The position numbers and the translations under genes were made by a program. 64,000 nt of DNA. Source: Gluconacetobacter diazotrophicus PA1 5. GTDB taxonomy: Bacteria; Pseudomonadota; Alphaproteobacteria; Acetobacterales; Acetobacteraceae. The stretch covers positions 1,726,001 to 1,790,000 of the forward strand of contig NC_010125.1 of NCBI RefSeq assembly GCF_000067045.1, given 5' to 3'. Positions 18,280 through 26,291 of the stretch are shown here, piece after piece. Below the pieces are notes generated by a model. It was not told the DNA's origin, ran no database searches, and worked only from the letters and a program-made list of their open reading frames with translations. Positions within the stretch are counted from its first letter, which is position 1; the number at the start of each line of letters is the position of its first letter.

Positions 18280-19308
18280 TCAGGCGACCTCTCGGATGCG
18301 ATGGGTCATCACGGCACGGGCAGCCGCTTCGATCTTCGCCACGTCGGGCAGGTACAGGCTTTCCAGCACCGATGCGAACGGCACCGGCGTGTGGGGTGGC
18401 ATCACCCGCCGGATCGGGGCCTTCAGCGCGTCGAACGCCTGTTCGGCCACCAGGGCGGAGATGTCGGCGGCCATGTTGCAGCGCGGGCTGGATTCATCGA
18501 CGATCACCAGCCGGCCGGTCTCGGTCACGCTGTCCAGGATCGTCTCGGCATCCAGCGGCGAGGTGGTGCGCGGATCGATGACGGTGCAGCCGATGCCCTG
18601 CTTTTGCAGCCGGTCGGCGGCCTCGTTCGCCAGCTTCACCATGCGGCCGAACGCCACGATCGTCAGGTCGTCGCCCTCACGCGTCAGGTTGGCCTCGCCG
18701 AACGGGATGGTATAGGCTTCGTCGGGCACCTCTTCCTCGTCGTCATACATGACCTTGTGTTCAAGGAAGATCACCGGATCGTCGTCGCGGATCGCCTCGA
18801 TCAGCAGGCCCTTGGCCTCGTAGGGCGAGGACGGGACGACCACCTTCAGCCCGGGAATGTGGGTGAACAGCGGGTACAGCGCCTGGCTGTGCTGGGCCGC
18901 GGCGTTGAAGCCGGCGCCGAACATGGCGCGGATGACCAGCGGGGTGCGGGCCTTGCCGCCGAACATGTAGCGGAACTTGGCGGCCTGGTTCATGATCTGG
19001 TCCAGGCAGCAGCCCACGAAATCGACGAACATCAGCTCGGCGACGGGGCGTAGGCCGGTCGCGGCGGCCCCGGCGGCGGCGCCGATATAGGATGCTTCCG
19101 TGATCGGGGTGTCCAGGACGCGATCCTCGCCGAATTCGCTCAACAGGCCCTTGGTGACGCCCAGCACGCCGCCCCAGGCGTCGGTGACGCCCGACGATCC
19201 GCCATGTCCGCCGGCGACGTCCTCGCCCATCAGGATCACGCGCGGGTCGCGCCGCATTTCCAGTCGCAGGGCCTCGTTGATGGCCTGCCGATAGCTCTTC
19301 TTGCTCAT
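18280..19308 (-). CDS. acoB: Acetoin dehydrogenase E1 beta subunit
   Basis: 342-aa transketolase-like beta subunit of a thiamine diphosphate E1. Family motifs are visible: MGEDVAGGHGG near residue 27 and DTPITEASYIGAAAGAAATGLRPVAE, then the C-terminal transketolase domain (RLVIVDES). It follows acoA by 45 bases and precedes acoC. Pyruvate dehydrogenase E1 beta is closely related, but the AcoC-type E2 next door favours acetoin cleavage to acetyl-CoA and acetaldehyde. Confidence 0.88.
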   Translation of the reverse strand: MSKKSYRQAINEALRLEMRRDPRVILMGEDVAGGHGGSSGVTDAWGGVLGVTKGLLSEFGEDRVLDTPITEASYIGAAAGAAATGLRPVAELMFVDFVGCCLDQIMNQAAKFRYMFGGKARTPLVIRAMFGAGFNAAAQHSQALYPLFTHIPGLKVVVPSSPYEAKGLLIEAIRDDDPVIFLEHKVMYDDEEEVPDEAYTIPFGEANLTREGDDLTIVAFGRMVKLANEAADRLQKQGIGCTVIDPRTTSPLDAETILDSVTETGRLVIVDESSPRCNMAADISALVAEQAFDALKAPIRRVMPPHTPVPFASVLESLYLPDVAKIEAAARAVMTHRIREVA

Positions 19309-19353
19309 TTTTATGTCTTTCAGGCTGACAGGAACCGGGAGATGCGGGCGGGA

Positions 19354-20319
19354 TCAGTAACGGACATAGACATCGGCCAGCAGGTCCTCGGGTTCGGGCA
19401 GCGGGGCCTGCTTCGCGGCGACGACCGCGCTTTCGATCTCGTCACGGACCGAGGCGTCGATGTCGTCCAGGTCGGAATGCTCCAGCAGGCCGGCCTCGGT
19501 CACGCGGGTGCGGAACAGCGCCAGGCAGTCACGGTCGCGCCGTTCCGCCGCGACTTCGCCGGACGCGCGATAGGTCATGGCATCGCCTTCGAAATGCCCG
19601 TACCAGCGCGCCAGATGGACATGCAGCATGACGGGGCCCTTTCCGGCGCGGGCATGGGCGATGGCTTCGGCCGCCGCCTGGTGCACCGCGAAGAAATCCG
19701 ACCCGTCACATTCCATGTAGGGCATGCCGAACCCTTCGGCCCGGGCCTTCTGCGATCCGGCGCAGGCGTAGGACGACGCCGTGGCCTCGCCGTAGCCGTT
19801 ATCCTCCAGCACGAAGACCACCGGCAGGCGCCAGACCGACGCGAGGTTGAGGCTTTCCAGCGTCGAGCCCTCGTTCGACGCGCCGTCGCCGTAGAACGCG
19901 ACCGCGACGCCGCCATCCTTCAGCGTCTTGTGTGCCAGGGCGGCGCCGCACATCAGCGGCGGGCCGCCGCCCACGATGCCGTTCGCGCCCAGCATGCCGC
20001 GCGACAGGTCGGCGATGTGCATCGACCCGCCCTTGCCCCGGCACACGCCGGTGCGACGGCCGTAGATCTCGGCCATCATGCCCGCGACCTCGACCCCCTT
20101 GGCGATGCAGTGGCCATGGCCACGATGGGTGCTGGAGATGGTGTCGGTATCGGTCAGGTTGGCACAGACGCCGACGCCTGACGCTTCCTCGCCGCAATAG
20201 AGGTGGACGAAGCCGGGGATTTCGCCCGTCGCGAATTCGACATGCAGCCGTTCCTCGAAATCACGGATCGTCCGCATGGCGCGATAGGAGCGAAGCAACG
20301 TTTCCCGCGCGATCTGCAT
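19354..20319 (-). CDS. acoA: Acetoin dehydrogenase E1 alpha subunit
   Basis: 321-aa E1 alpha subunit. The thiamine diphosphate motif starts at GDGASNEG and ends at the Asn of LNLASVW; the HRGHGHCIAKG region is typical of E1 alpha proteins. First gene of the operon, with a good ribosome-binding site (AAGGAAG) 8 bases before the ATG. The 197-base region upstream is shared with the divergent regulator gene. Confidence 0.88.
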   Translation of the reverse strand: MQIARETLLRSYRAMRTIRDFEERLHVEFATGEIPGFVHLYCGEEASGVGVCANLTDTDTISSTHRGHGHCIAKGVEVAGMMAEIYGRRTGVCRGKGGSMHIADLSRGMLGANGIVGGGPPLMCGAALAHKTLKDGGVAVAFYGDGASNEGSTLESLNLASVWRLPVVFVLEDNGYGEATASSYACAGSQKARAEGFGMPYMECDGSDFFAVHQAAAEAIAHARAGKGPVMLHVHLARWYGHFEGDAMTYRASGEVAAERRDRDCLALFRTRVTEAGLLEHSDLDDIDASVRDEIESAVVAAKQAPLPEPEDLLADVYVRY

Positions 20320-20516
20320 TGGAAATCTTCCTTGTTATTCATGGGATATCGGAACCGAAATCCGTGATCCCACGGGAACGCCGATCCGCCTTTTCAGCAA
20401 GAAATTCTCTTATACGAATAACGGATATGTGACGCCGCGCGTCCGAACTGTCGCGGGACTGCTACAGGTCGGGCGGTTTAGAAAGGGCGACCGCAATAAC
20501 CGTTCGGAAGAGACGG
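20320..20516. promoter_or_regulatory. Divergent control region between acoABC and its regulator
   Basis: 197 bases separating acoA (leftward) and the AcoR-like gene (rightward). It contains inverted heptamers GTTATTC (20334-20340) and GAATAAC (20416-20422), about 75 bases apart, and similar GGATAT repeats beside them; these could be operator half-sites. I found no convincing sigma-54 element (GG and GC at -24/-12) toward acoA, which agrees with the regulator lacking an AAA+ domain. Role inferred only. Confidence 0.35.
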
Positions 20517-21500
20517 ATGATATCGATTCACAGGGACAGCGCCGGAGGTCACCCGGCGATCGGTCGGACCATGGGCATGGCGCCGGCAACGGGACAGACG
20601 ATCCTGGCGGCATCCTGGCGGCGCTGCATGGGCGATTACGCACTGGACCCGTCAGGCTGGGGCCAGCCGGACCTGTTGTCCTGCGTCGAACTGCGCCAGT
20701 CCTGCGACAAGGCTGGGCCGCTTCTGCGTTTCGCGGACCCGGAACTGGACCGGCTGCACGCCGTGGTGGGCAGCCTGGATTACGCGGTGCTGCTGGCCGA
20801 TTCGACCGGGATCGTGCTGACGCGCCGCACCGCGCAGACCGTCGAGCGCGGGTGCCGGCGCTGGCACCTCTGGCCCGGTGCCAGTTGGAACGAGCGCGAC
20901 GAAGGCACGAACGGCATCGGCACCTGCCTGGCCGAAGGGCGCGCGGTGACGGTGCATATGAACCAGCACTGGCGGGTGAATCTGCGCTACCTGACCTGCA
21001 GCGCCGTGCCCGTCTATGACGCGCTGGGGCGGCTGGCCGGGGCGCTGGACGCCAGTTCGTTCCGGCCCGACCCCGATGGGCGCGAGGTCGCGCTGATCCG
21101 CATCGCGATCACCGAGGCGGCGCGGCGCATCGAGGCACGCTGCTTCACCGACCTGTATCGCGGGCAGATGATCGTCAGGATGGGCGAGGGGGACGAGGGC
21201 GAGGAGGGCGACGGCAGTTCCGCGCCCATGCTGGCGCTGGATTCCGACCGCCGGGTGGTGGGCGCCACCCAGGCGGCGCGGCGCCGGATGGGGCTGGCGC
21301 CGGGGGACGACCTGCAATTCTGTCTGATGGACGGTGCCATGAGCGGCGTATCCGGCTTTCGCGAGGCGGAAAAGGCGGTGGTTGATGCCGCCCTGGCCTC
21401 GGCGCGCGGCAATGTCAGCGCGGCGGCGCGGCAACTGGGGATCAGCCGGTCAACCCTGCACCGGAAGATCCGCGCCCTGTCGGGTGGCGAGGACGCCTAA
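20517..21500 (+). CDS. AcoR-like regulator: GAF domain and Fis-type HTH, no AAA+ domain
   Basis: 327-aa protein. The N-terminal half resembles the sensory part of AcoR-family activators (SWRRCMGDYALDP at about 33, then a GAF-like domain with GTNGIGTCLAEGRAVTVH near residue 130). The C-terminal 40 residues are a Fis-type helix-turn-helix (NVSAAARQLGISRSTLHRKI). The usual sigma-54-interacting AAA+ domain of about 240 residues, with GAFTGA and Walker motifs, is absent, and there is no frameshift scar. It is transcribed away from acoABC and probably controls it, perhaps as a sigma-70 regulator or repressor. Confidence 0.75.
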   Translation: MISIHRDSAGGHPAIGRTMGMAPATGQTILAASWRRCMGDYALDPSGWGQPDLLSCVELRQSCDKAGPLLRFADPELDRLHAVVGSLDYAVLLADSTGIVLTRRTAQTVERGCRRWHLWPGASWNERDEGTNGIGTCLAEGRAVTVHMNQHWRVNLRYLTCSAVPVYDALGRLAGALDASSFRPDPDGREVALIRIAITEAARRIEARCFTDLYRGQMIVRMGEGDEGEEGDGSSAPMLALDSDRRVVGATQAARRRMGLAPGDDLQFCLMDGAMSGVSGFREAEKAVVDAALASARGNVSAAARQLGISRSTLHRKIRALSGGEDA

Positions 21501-21533
21501 AGTCTTGGCGGCCTGCTGATCTCCGAAATTCAT

Positions 21534-22682
21534 CTATGAATTTCGAAGGCAGGGCGCCAGCGCCGCGTTTACCCCGAATTCGCCCGGCAGGCCGCCATGG
21601 GGGAACAGGACGTTGACATGGCCCATCTTGCGGCCGGGCCGGGCCTCTTCCTTGCCGTAATGGTGGGGCAGCAGGCCCGGGGTGGCCAGGATGGCGGGCC
21701 AGAGGGCCATGTCGTCGGGGCCGACCAGATTCTTCATCACCGCGTCGGAATGGCGGACGGCCGGGGGCAGCGGCAAGCCCGTCACGGCGCGGACATGCAT
21801 GGCGAACTGGTCCACCGGGCAGGCATCCATCGTCCAGTGGCCGGAATTATGCGGCCGGGGGGCGATTTCATTGACCAGGACCCGGCCGTCACGGTCCACG
21901 AACATTTCCACGCCCAGCAGGCCGACCAGGTCCAGCGCGGTCGCGACGCGCATGGCGATGTCGCGCGCCTGTTCCGCGATGTCGGCGGAAACACGGGCCG
22001 GTGCCAGGCTGATATCCAGGATGCCGTTCCGGTGGCGGTTCTCGGTCACGTCGAAGGTCACGGCCGTGCCGTCCAGCCCGCGCGCGACCATCACGCTGAC
22101 TTCGCATGCGAAATCGATCATCGCCTCGGCCACCAGGGGATGCGGGGCCAGGGCATGGAAGCCCGGCAGGGCCTCGTCCGGGGCGTGCACGCGGTGCTGC
22201 CCCTTGCCGTCATAGCCCAGCCGGGTGGTCTTCAGGATGAAGGGCAGGCCCAGTGTCGCGATCGCGGTGTCGAGATCCTGCGGCGTATGGATTTCGGCCC
22301 ACGGGGCCAGGGGAATTCCCGCCCCGGCCAGGAACCGTTTCTCCGCGATGCGATCCTGGCTGATGCGCAGGATGCGGCCCGACGGGCGGACGGGACACAG
22401 GCCGGCCAGCAGTTCCAGCCCATCGGCGCTGATATTCTCGAATTCGAACGTCACGACATCGACGGACGAGGCGAAGCGTCGCAGCACGTCGGGGTCGTCA
22501 TAGGCGCCGACCGTGACGGCGTGGGCGACCTGGGCGGCCGGTCCCTCGGCCTCGTCGGTCAGGATGTGGGCGCGAAACCCCAGTTGGGCGGCGGCGACGG
22601 CCGACATCCGGCCCAACTGGCCGCCGCCGACGATGCCCAGCACCGCCCCGGCGGGCAGGGCTTCGGGGAAGGGGGCGCTCAT
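21534..22682 (-). CDS. purK: 5-(carboxyamino)imidazole ribonucleotide synthase
   Basis: ATP-grasp enzyme making N5-CAIR from AIR, bicarbonate and ATP in purine synthesis. N-terminal [20 protein letters not shown], the ATP-grasp core ([15 protein letters not shown]) and the C-terminal [14 protein letters not shown] motif are all present; 382 aa is normal. The start at 22682 overlaps the purE stop as ATGA. The open frame continues upstream to 22940, but that part overlaps purE out of frame and is not expected to be coding. Confidence 0.93.
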   Translation of the reverse strand: MSAPFPEALPAGAVLGIVGGGQLGRMSAVAAAQLGFRAHILTDEAEGPAAQVAHAVTVGAYDDPDVLRRFASSVDVVTFEFENISADGLELLAGLCPVRPSGRILRISQDRIAEKRFLAGAGIPLAPWAEIHTPQDLDTAIATLGLPFILKTTRLGYDGKGQHRVHAPDEALPGFHALAPHPLVAEAMIDFACEVSVMVARGLDGTAVTFDVTENRHRNGILDISLAPARVSADIAEQARDIAMRVATALDLVGLLGVEMFVDRDGRVLVNEIAPRPHNSGHWTMDACPVDQFAMHVRAVTGLPLPPAVRHSDAVMKNLVGPDDMALWPAILATPGLLPHHYGKEEARPGRKMGHVNVLFPHGGLPGEFGVNAALAPCLRNS

Positions 22683-23212
22683 CGGGCCGGGACGTCCGCG
22701 ACCGCGTCCGTCTGCGCCGTGCGCCACGCCGCCAGCCGGGCGGACAGGGCCGCATCGCCCAGCGCGAGGATGGAGGATGCCATCAGCGCCGCATTGATGG
22801 CCCCGGCCTTGCCGATCGCCAGGGTGCCGACGGGAACGCCACCGGGCATCTGGACGATGGACAGCAGGCTGTCCATGCCCTTCAGCGCATGCGATTCCAC
22901 CGGCACGCCCAGCACCGGCAGGATGGTCCACGCCGCGCACATGCCCGGCAGGTGCGCCGCCCCCCCGGCGCCGGCGATGACGACCTTCAGCCCGCGTCCG
23001 GCGGCCGTGCGGGCGTAGTCCGCCAGCCGGTCGGGCGTGCGATGGGCCGAAACGATCCGGACTTCGTGCGCGACGCCCAGCCTGCCCAGGATCTCGGCGG
23101 CATGCCGCATGGTTTCCCAGTCCGACTGGCTGCCCATGATGATCCCCACGAGCGGGGCGGACATGTCGGCGGATGAGGGTGCGGTATCGGGCAGGGGGGG
23201 CGTATCGCTCAC
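22679..23212 (-). CDS. purE: N5-carboxyaminoimidazole ribonucleotide mutase
   Basis: Class I PurE, converting N5-CAIR to CAIR. Motifs: [23 protein letters not shown] with the active-site His, and [14 protein letters not shown] at 23212 gives 177 aa; an ATG at 23164 would give 161 aa, closer to the family core, so the start is uncertain. It forms a coupled pair with purK and follows a DUF465 gene by 32 bases. Confidence 0.92.
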   Translation of the reverse strand: MSDTPPLPDTAPSSADMSAPLVGIIMGSQSDWETMRHAAEILGRLGVAHEVRIVSAHRTPDRLADYARTAAGRGLKVVIAGAGGAAHLPGMCAAWTILPVLGVPVESHALKGMDSLLSIVQMPGGVPVGTLAIGKAGAINAALMASSILALGDAALSARLAAWRTAQTDAVADVPAR

Positions 23213-23244
23213 GCGGGCAGGCTTTCGGGGATCAGGGATGGAGG

Positions 23245-23445
23245 TCAGGCGATATTGTCGGGGATCAGGCGGCTTTCCAGCCACGCGATTTCGTCCTTCA
23301 GCAGCAATTTGCGCTTCTTCAGGCGTTGAAGCTGGAGCTGGTCCATTGGATGCAGGGCCAGCCGGCTGATGACGGTGTCAAGGTCGCGGTGCTCGCTGCG
23401 CAGTTCGTGCAGCTTCCGTAGCAGTGTATCCCGGTCTGTCAGCAT
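23245..23445 (-). CDS. YdcH-family (DUF465) small protein
   Basis: 66-aa helical, highly charged protein of the YdcH/DUF465 family ([18 protein letters not shown], then [16 protein letters not shown]). Probably forms a helical hairpin; no biochemical role is established. It lies directly upstream of purE on the same strand and may be cotranscribed. Confidence 0.75.
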   Translation of the reverse strand: MLTDRDTLLRKLHELRSEHRDLDTVISRLALHPMDQLQLQRLKKRKLLLKDEIAWLESRLIPDNIA

Positions 23446-23606
23446 GTTGCCTGTCTAACCTGTGGTCATCGGGGCCATTCTATCCATTCCAGCCAGGATG
23501 GCGAGATGCATGGCCGCCCCGCCAAGTCCTGCAAATTTAACATACGCACCGGACGCGGGGCTGGCCTAGGCTGACAACACCGAAACGCACATCTGCCGGA
23601 GGTCCC

Positions 23607-23777
23607 ATGTCCTACGAAGCCAGGATTCACAGCCTGCGACTGCGTCATGCCCGTCTCGACGACCGGATTTTCGACGAGGACCACCGACCCGCACCCGACC
23701 CCGCCGTGCTGCAGCGGCTGAAGGTCGAGAAGCTGCGCATCAAGGAAGAGATCGAACGGCTGTCCCACCCCGCCTGA
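23607..23777 (+). CDS. Second YdcH-family (DUF465) small protein
   Basis: 56-aa protein with the same pattern as its divergent neighbour: basic helix (HSLRLRHARLDDRIFDEDHR) and a second helix LKVEKLRIKEEIERLSH. A strong ribosome-binding site GGAGGT precedes the ATG. The stop codon lies inside a terminator-like hairpin. The two DUF465 genes stand back to back, separated by 161 bases, and are probably paralogues. Confidence 0.75.
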   Translation: MSYEARIHSLRLRHARLDDRIFDEDHRPAPDPAVLQRLKVEKLRIKEEIERLSHPA

Positions 23778-23786
23778 CGGCGGGGT
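23767..23786 (+). terminator. Hairpin containing the stop codon of the small DUF465 gene
   Basis: Perfect 8-bp stem ACCCCGCC / GGCGGGGT with a 4-base loop TGAC that contains the TGA stop. A second hairpin (CCGGGG ... CCCCGG, about 23790-23810) follows, before the convergent trcR gene. No T tract is present, so it may act as a transcript-stabilising 3' end rather than as an efficient terminator. Confidence 0.5.
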
Positions 23787-23818
23787 CTACCGGGGAGAAC
23801 ACCCCCGGAGAGCCGGGA

Positions 23819-24397
23819 TCAGGCGACGTCTTCGCCGATATCCAGCGGCGCCGGAACGGCCTGGCCTTCGCGGGCCAGGCGCTCGTTGGCGGCGTGCACC
23901 ATGGCGTTCAGGTCGGTCTGGCTGCACAGGCCCAGGATGACCGGATCGCGCGGCTTGATGTTCGCGCTGTTCCAGTGCTGCCGGTCGCGGACCTTCGCGA
24001 TCGTGTCCTTGGTGGTGCCGACCAGCTTGACGATCTGCTGTTCCGAAAGCTGCGGGAAGTTGCGCAGGATGAAGGCAATGGCGTCCGGGCGGTCGTTGCG
24101 CTTGGCCACGGGGGTATAGCGCGCGCCCTTGGACCGGCGATGAATCGGATTCGGCGTCGTCAGGATCTTCAGCCGCAGGTCGGGATTGCCCTCGCAGCGG
24201 GCGATGTCTTCCTGCCGCACCTGATGATTGGCCACCGGATCGTAGCCGACGATGCCCTGCGCGACCTCGCCATCCGCGATGGCCTGCACTTCCAGCGGAT
24301 GCATACCGCAGAATTCCGCGATCTGGGTAAAGGTCAGCGCCGTCTTTTCGATCAACCACACGGCGGTGGCCTTCGGCATCAGGGGCAGTGCATTCAT
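23819..24397 (-). CDS. trcR: TrcR-type cell-cycle regulator (DUF1013)
   Basis: 192-aa alphaproteobacterial DUF1013 protein, named TrcR in Caulobacter. Highly conserved segments are seen: MPKATAVWLIEKTALTFTQIAEFCGMHPLEVQAIADGE (given here as the start near residue 7), GYDPVANHQV and RRSKGARYTPVAKRNDRPDAI. An HTH-like region lies in LSEQQIVKLVGTTKDTIAKV. AGGA lies upstream of the ATG. Monocistronic by position. Confidence 0.85.
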   Translation of the reverse strand: MNALPLMPKATAVWLIEKTALTFTQIAEFCGMHPLEVQAIADGEVAQGIVGYDPVANHQVRQEDIARCEGNPDLRLKILTTPNPIHRRSKGARYTPVAKRNDRPDAIAFILRNFPQLSEQQIVKLVGTTKDTIAKVRDRQHWNSANIKPRDPVILGLCSQTDLNAMVHAANERLAREGQAVPAPLDIGEDVA

Positions 24398-24579
24398 GGT
24401 GACGGGTCCTAACTGCGCTATGGGTGGCGCCGCGCAGGCACCCTTCCCATGTCGGCGCCCCGAGACCCGGGCGCCCTGCGTGCCTGCAGACGCGCAATGA
24501 CTTGACCATGGATATGGGGCCGGCCGGGGGGGCGGGTCAAGGGTGCAGGAAGGCAGGGGCGCTCGGGACCGCGAAAAAA

Positions 24580-24604
24580 GGGGTCGGACCAGCGGTCCGA
24601 CCCC
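24580..24604 (-). terminator. Intrinsic terminator of the hsp20 gene
   Basis: Perfect 11-bp stem GGGGTCGGACC / GGTCCGACCCC with a 3-base loop AGC. On the minus strand it is followed by six T (the A run at 24574-24579). Its position 34 bases past the hsp20 stop fits an intrinsic terminator for that gene. Confidence 0.85.
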
Positions 24605-24638
24605 CTTTCATGGTCTGAATGCAACGTGTTGGCCGCGA

Positions 24639-25151
24639 TCAGGCCGCGTGTTCCGCCGGGGACGCCGCGACGCCGTCATTGGCGGCGGGGGCTTCGACCC
24701 GTTCCGGTTCCGCCGGAGGTGCGACGGCGGGGGAGGCAGTGGTGATCGGAATGCGGCGCGGCTTCAGTGCCTCCGGCACCACATGCTTGACGGTGATGCG
24801 CAGCAGGCCGTTCGTCAGGTCCGCGCCCTCGACCAGGATATGATCGGCCAGGGCGAAGCGGCGGTCGAACGCGCGGGTGGCGATGCCGCGATGCAGCAGT
24901 TCGCCGGCCGGGGCGGTGCTGGCGACGCGCCCCGTCACGACCAGCATGTTATCCTGGACCGTCAGGTCGATATCGTCCGGGCCGAAGCCCGCCACCGCCA
25001 TGGTCAGGACGTAGCTTCCGTCACCCAGCCGTTCGATATTGTACGGGGGATAGGACGGAACCGCCGGGTTTTGCGCGGCGTTGTCCACAAGGCGTGCAAG
25101 CCGGTCGAAACCGATGGCCGTCCGAAACAGCGGCGCGAAATCATAGGTCAT
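24639..25151 (-). CDS. Small heat-shock protein (Hsp20/IbpA family)
   Basis: 170-aa alpha-crystallin-type chaperone that holds unfolding proteins. The N-terminus MTYDFAPLFRTAIGFDRLARLVDN and YPPYNIERLGDGSYVLTMAVAG match alphaproteobacterial IbpA-like proteins; the C-terminal extension is Ala/Pro-rich (PAVAPPAEPERVEAPAAND) and longer than in E. coli IbpA. The RRIPI motif matches the conserved IxI-type tail. Start at 25151 is set by AGGAGG; longer open frame upstream is not coding. Regulated by a ROSE-like RNA thermometer and ended by a strong terminator. Confidence 0.9.
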   Translation of the reverse strand: MTYDFAPLFRTAIGFDRLARLVDNAAQNPAVPSYPPYNIERLGDGSYVLTMAVAGFGPDDIDLTVQDNMLVVTGRVASTAPAGELLHRGIATRAFDRRFALADHILVEGADLTNGLLRITVKHVVPEALKPRRIPITTASPAVAPPAEPERVEAPAANDGVAASPAEHAA

Positions 25152-25264
25152 GTCAACCTCCTCAACAGCAAGGTCTATGTCAGCAGGCAACGCGATACCC
25201 CTCGGCGAGCGGGCTGTGCCTGGCTGGCGGGAACCCGGATGGCGTTCCCGTGTCCCATACGTGA
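25152..25264 (-). promoter_or_regulatory. ROSE-like RNA thermometer in the hsp20 leader
   Basis: Just before the hsp20 ATG the leader reads TTGCT-GTTG-AGGAGG (minus strand; TTGCT = 25167-25171, AGGAGG = 25157-25162). The UYGCU motif can pair with the Shine-Dalgarno around a 4-base loop, with the characteristic G-G mismatch, as in ROSE elements of rhizobial and enterobacterial small heat-shock genes. A further hairpin (GGGAAC / GTTCCC, about 25230-25250) lies upstream. Expected to hide the ribosome-binding site at low temperature. Confidence 0.68.
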
Positions 25265-25299
25265 GAAACCCCGCGCCCTCTTTCAAGGGGCGGGGTTTC
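25265..25299 (-). terminator. Long GC hairpin after rpmE
   Basis: Inverted repeat GAAACCCCGC / GCGGGGTTTC, extended inward by another four pairs, between rpmE and the hsp20 leader. On the minus strand a weak TTTCTC tail follows. It could terminate rpmE or be the first hairpin of the hsp20 leader. A second short GC hairpin (CGGGGGG / CCCCCCG) lies at 25322-25339. Confidence 0.45.
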
Positions 25300-25346
25300 C
25301 GCAAGACATGATCGCGATGATCGGGGGGCGGACCCCCCGGCCGGCA

Positions 25347-25577
25347 TCAGGCTTTGGCGCGGCGTCCCAGGCCACCGAACTTCTTGTTGAACTTCGCCAC
25401 CTGGCCCCCGGTGTCGAGCATGCGCTGCACGCCCGTCCACGCCGGATGGGACTTCGGGTCGATGTCCAGGCGCAGGGTCGCGCCCGGCTGCGCGTAGCAC
25501 GAACGCGTCTTGTATTCGGTGCCGTCCGTCATGATGACGTTGATTTCGTGGTAGTCGGGATGGATGCCGGATTTCAT
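25347..25577 (-). CDS. rpmE: 50S ribosomal protein L31
   Basis: 76-aa ribosomal protein L31: [19 protein letters not shown] at the start and HPAWTG and FNKKFGGL near the end are typical. A single Cys (TRSCYAQPG) and no CxxC pair indicate the zinc-free form. The ATG at 25577 with AAGG upstream is preferred over an in-frame TTG two codons earlier. Confidence 0.92.
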   Translation of the reverse strand: MKSGIHPDYHEINVIMTDGTEYKTRSCYAQPGATLRLDIDPKSHPAWTGVQRMLDTGGQVAKFNKKFGGLGRRAKA

Positions 25578-25776
25578 CGTCAAACCTTACATGTTGGGCC
25601 CGCCGATGCCGACCGGGGGCGTTTGCGTGGGCGTATAGACGAGCGCCGGCCCCGGATCAATGTCTATCTGGGGCGCGGGCGCCACGCCGGCGGCGGGAAT
25701 GCGGTAACGTGCTGTTTTCCTGTTCCTGCGACGGTCGGCGGATTGCTATCAGGGTAAGCCAAAAGAAGGAGGCTCC

Positions 25777-26241
25777 ATGGCCACGAAGATCCCGTCCATC
25801 CACGCCCCGGGATGGATTTCCGAATTCCGGACGTTCCTCATGCGGGGGAACGTCGTCGACCTGGCGGTCGGTGTCATCATCGGCGCCGCTTTCACCGGGA
25901 TCGTCAACAGCCTGGTCAAGGACATCTTTACGCCGTTCATCGGACTGCTGATCGGCGGCATCGACTTCACCAACGTCTTCTTCACCCTGCGCGGGCCGCA
26001 TCTGCCCACCCTGGCCGACGCACAGAAGGCCGGGGCGGTCACGATCAATCTGGGCCTGTTCCTGAACGCCGTCATCCAGTTCGTCATCATCGGCTTCGTG
26101 ATCTTCTGGGTGGTCAAGGGCGTGAACAAGCTGACTGTGAAGCACGAAGCCCCGGCCGCGCCGCCCGCGCCGCCGCGCAGCGAAGTGCTGCTGCAGGAAA
26201 TCCGCGACCTGCTGGCCACCAGGGAAAAGACGGCGCCCTGA
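25777..26241 (+). CDS. mscL: Large-conductance mechanosensitive channel
   Basis: 154-aa pentameric inner-membrane channel that opens under hypo-osmotic stress. N-terminal [23 protein letters not shown] is the conserved TM1 region; TM2 is [20 protein letters not shown]; the Pro/Ala-rich segment [21 protein letters not shown] leads into the cytoplasmic helix bundle. Preceded by a strong GGAGG and an isolated transcription unit. Confidence 0.95.
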   Translation: MATKIPSIHAPGWISEFRTFLMRGNVVDLAVGVIIGAAFTGIVNSLVKDIFTPFIGLLIGGIDFTNVFFTLRGPHLPTLADAQKAGAVTINLGLFLNAVIQFVIIGFVIFWVVKGVNKLTVKHEAPAAPPAPPRSEVLLQEIRDLLATREKTAP

Positions 26242-26254
26242 CGTCCGGCCCGTC

Positions 26255-26287
26255 CGGTGGGCGCGGGGCATGACCTCGCGCCCACCG
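26255..26287 (+). terminator. Hairpin between convergent mscL and amidohydrolase genes
   Basis: Perfect 11-bp inverted repeat CGGTGGGCGCG / CGCGCCCACCG with an 11-base loop, directly downstream of the mscL stop and just before the 3' end of the convergent amidohydrolase gene. No T run, so a bidirectional barrier or 3'-end stabiliser is more likely than a classical terminator. Confidence 0.5.
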
Positions 26288-26291
26288 GGCG

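Noticed and set aside
17215-19053. 612-codon plus-strand frame over acoC/acoB
   Set aside because: Antisense frame full of His/Gln/Arg with no domain; acoB and acoC on the minus strand are clear.
20320-20516. Sigma-54 promoter for acoA
   Set aside because: No GG-N10-GC element with correct -24/-12 spacing in either direction.
22682-22940. Extended N-terminus of PurK
   Set aside because: The extra 86 codons overlap purE in another frame; the PurK fold starts at [21 protein letters not shown] (start codon 22682).
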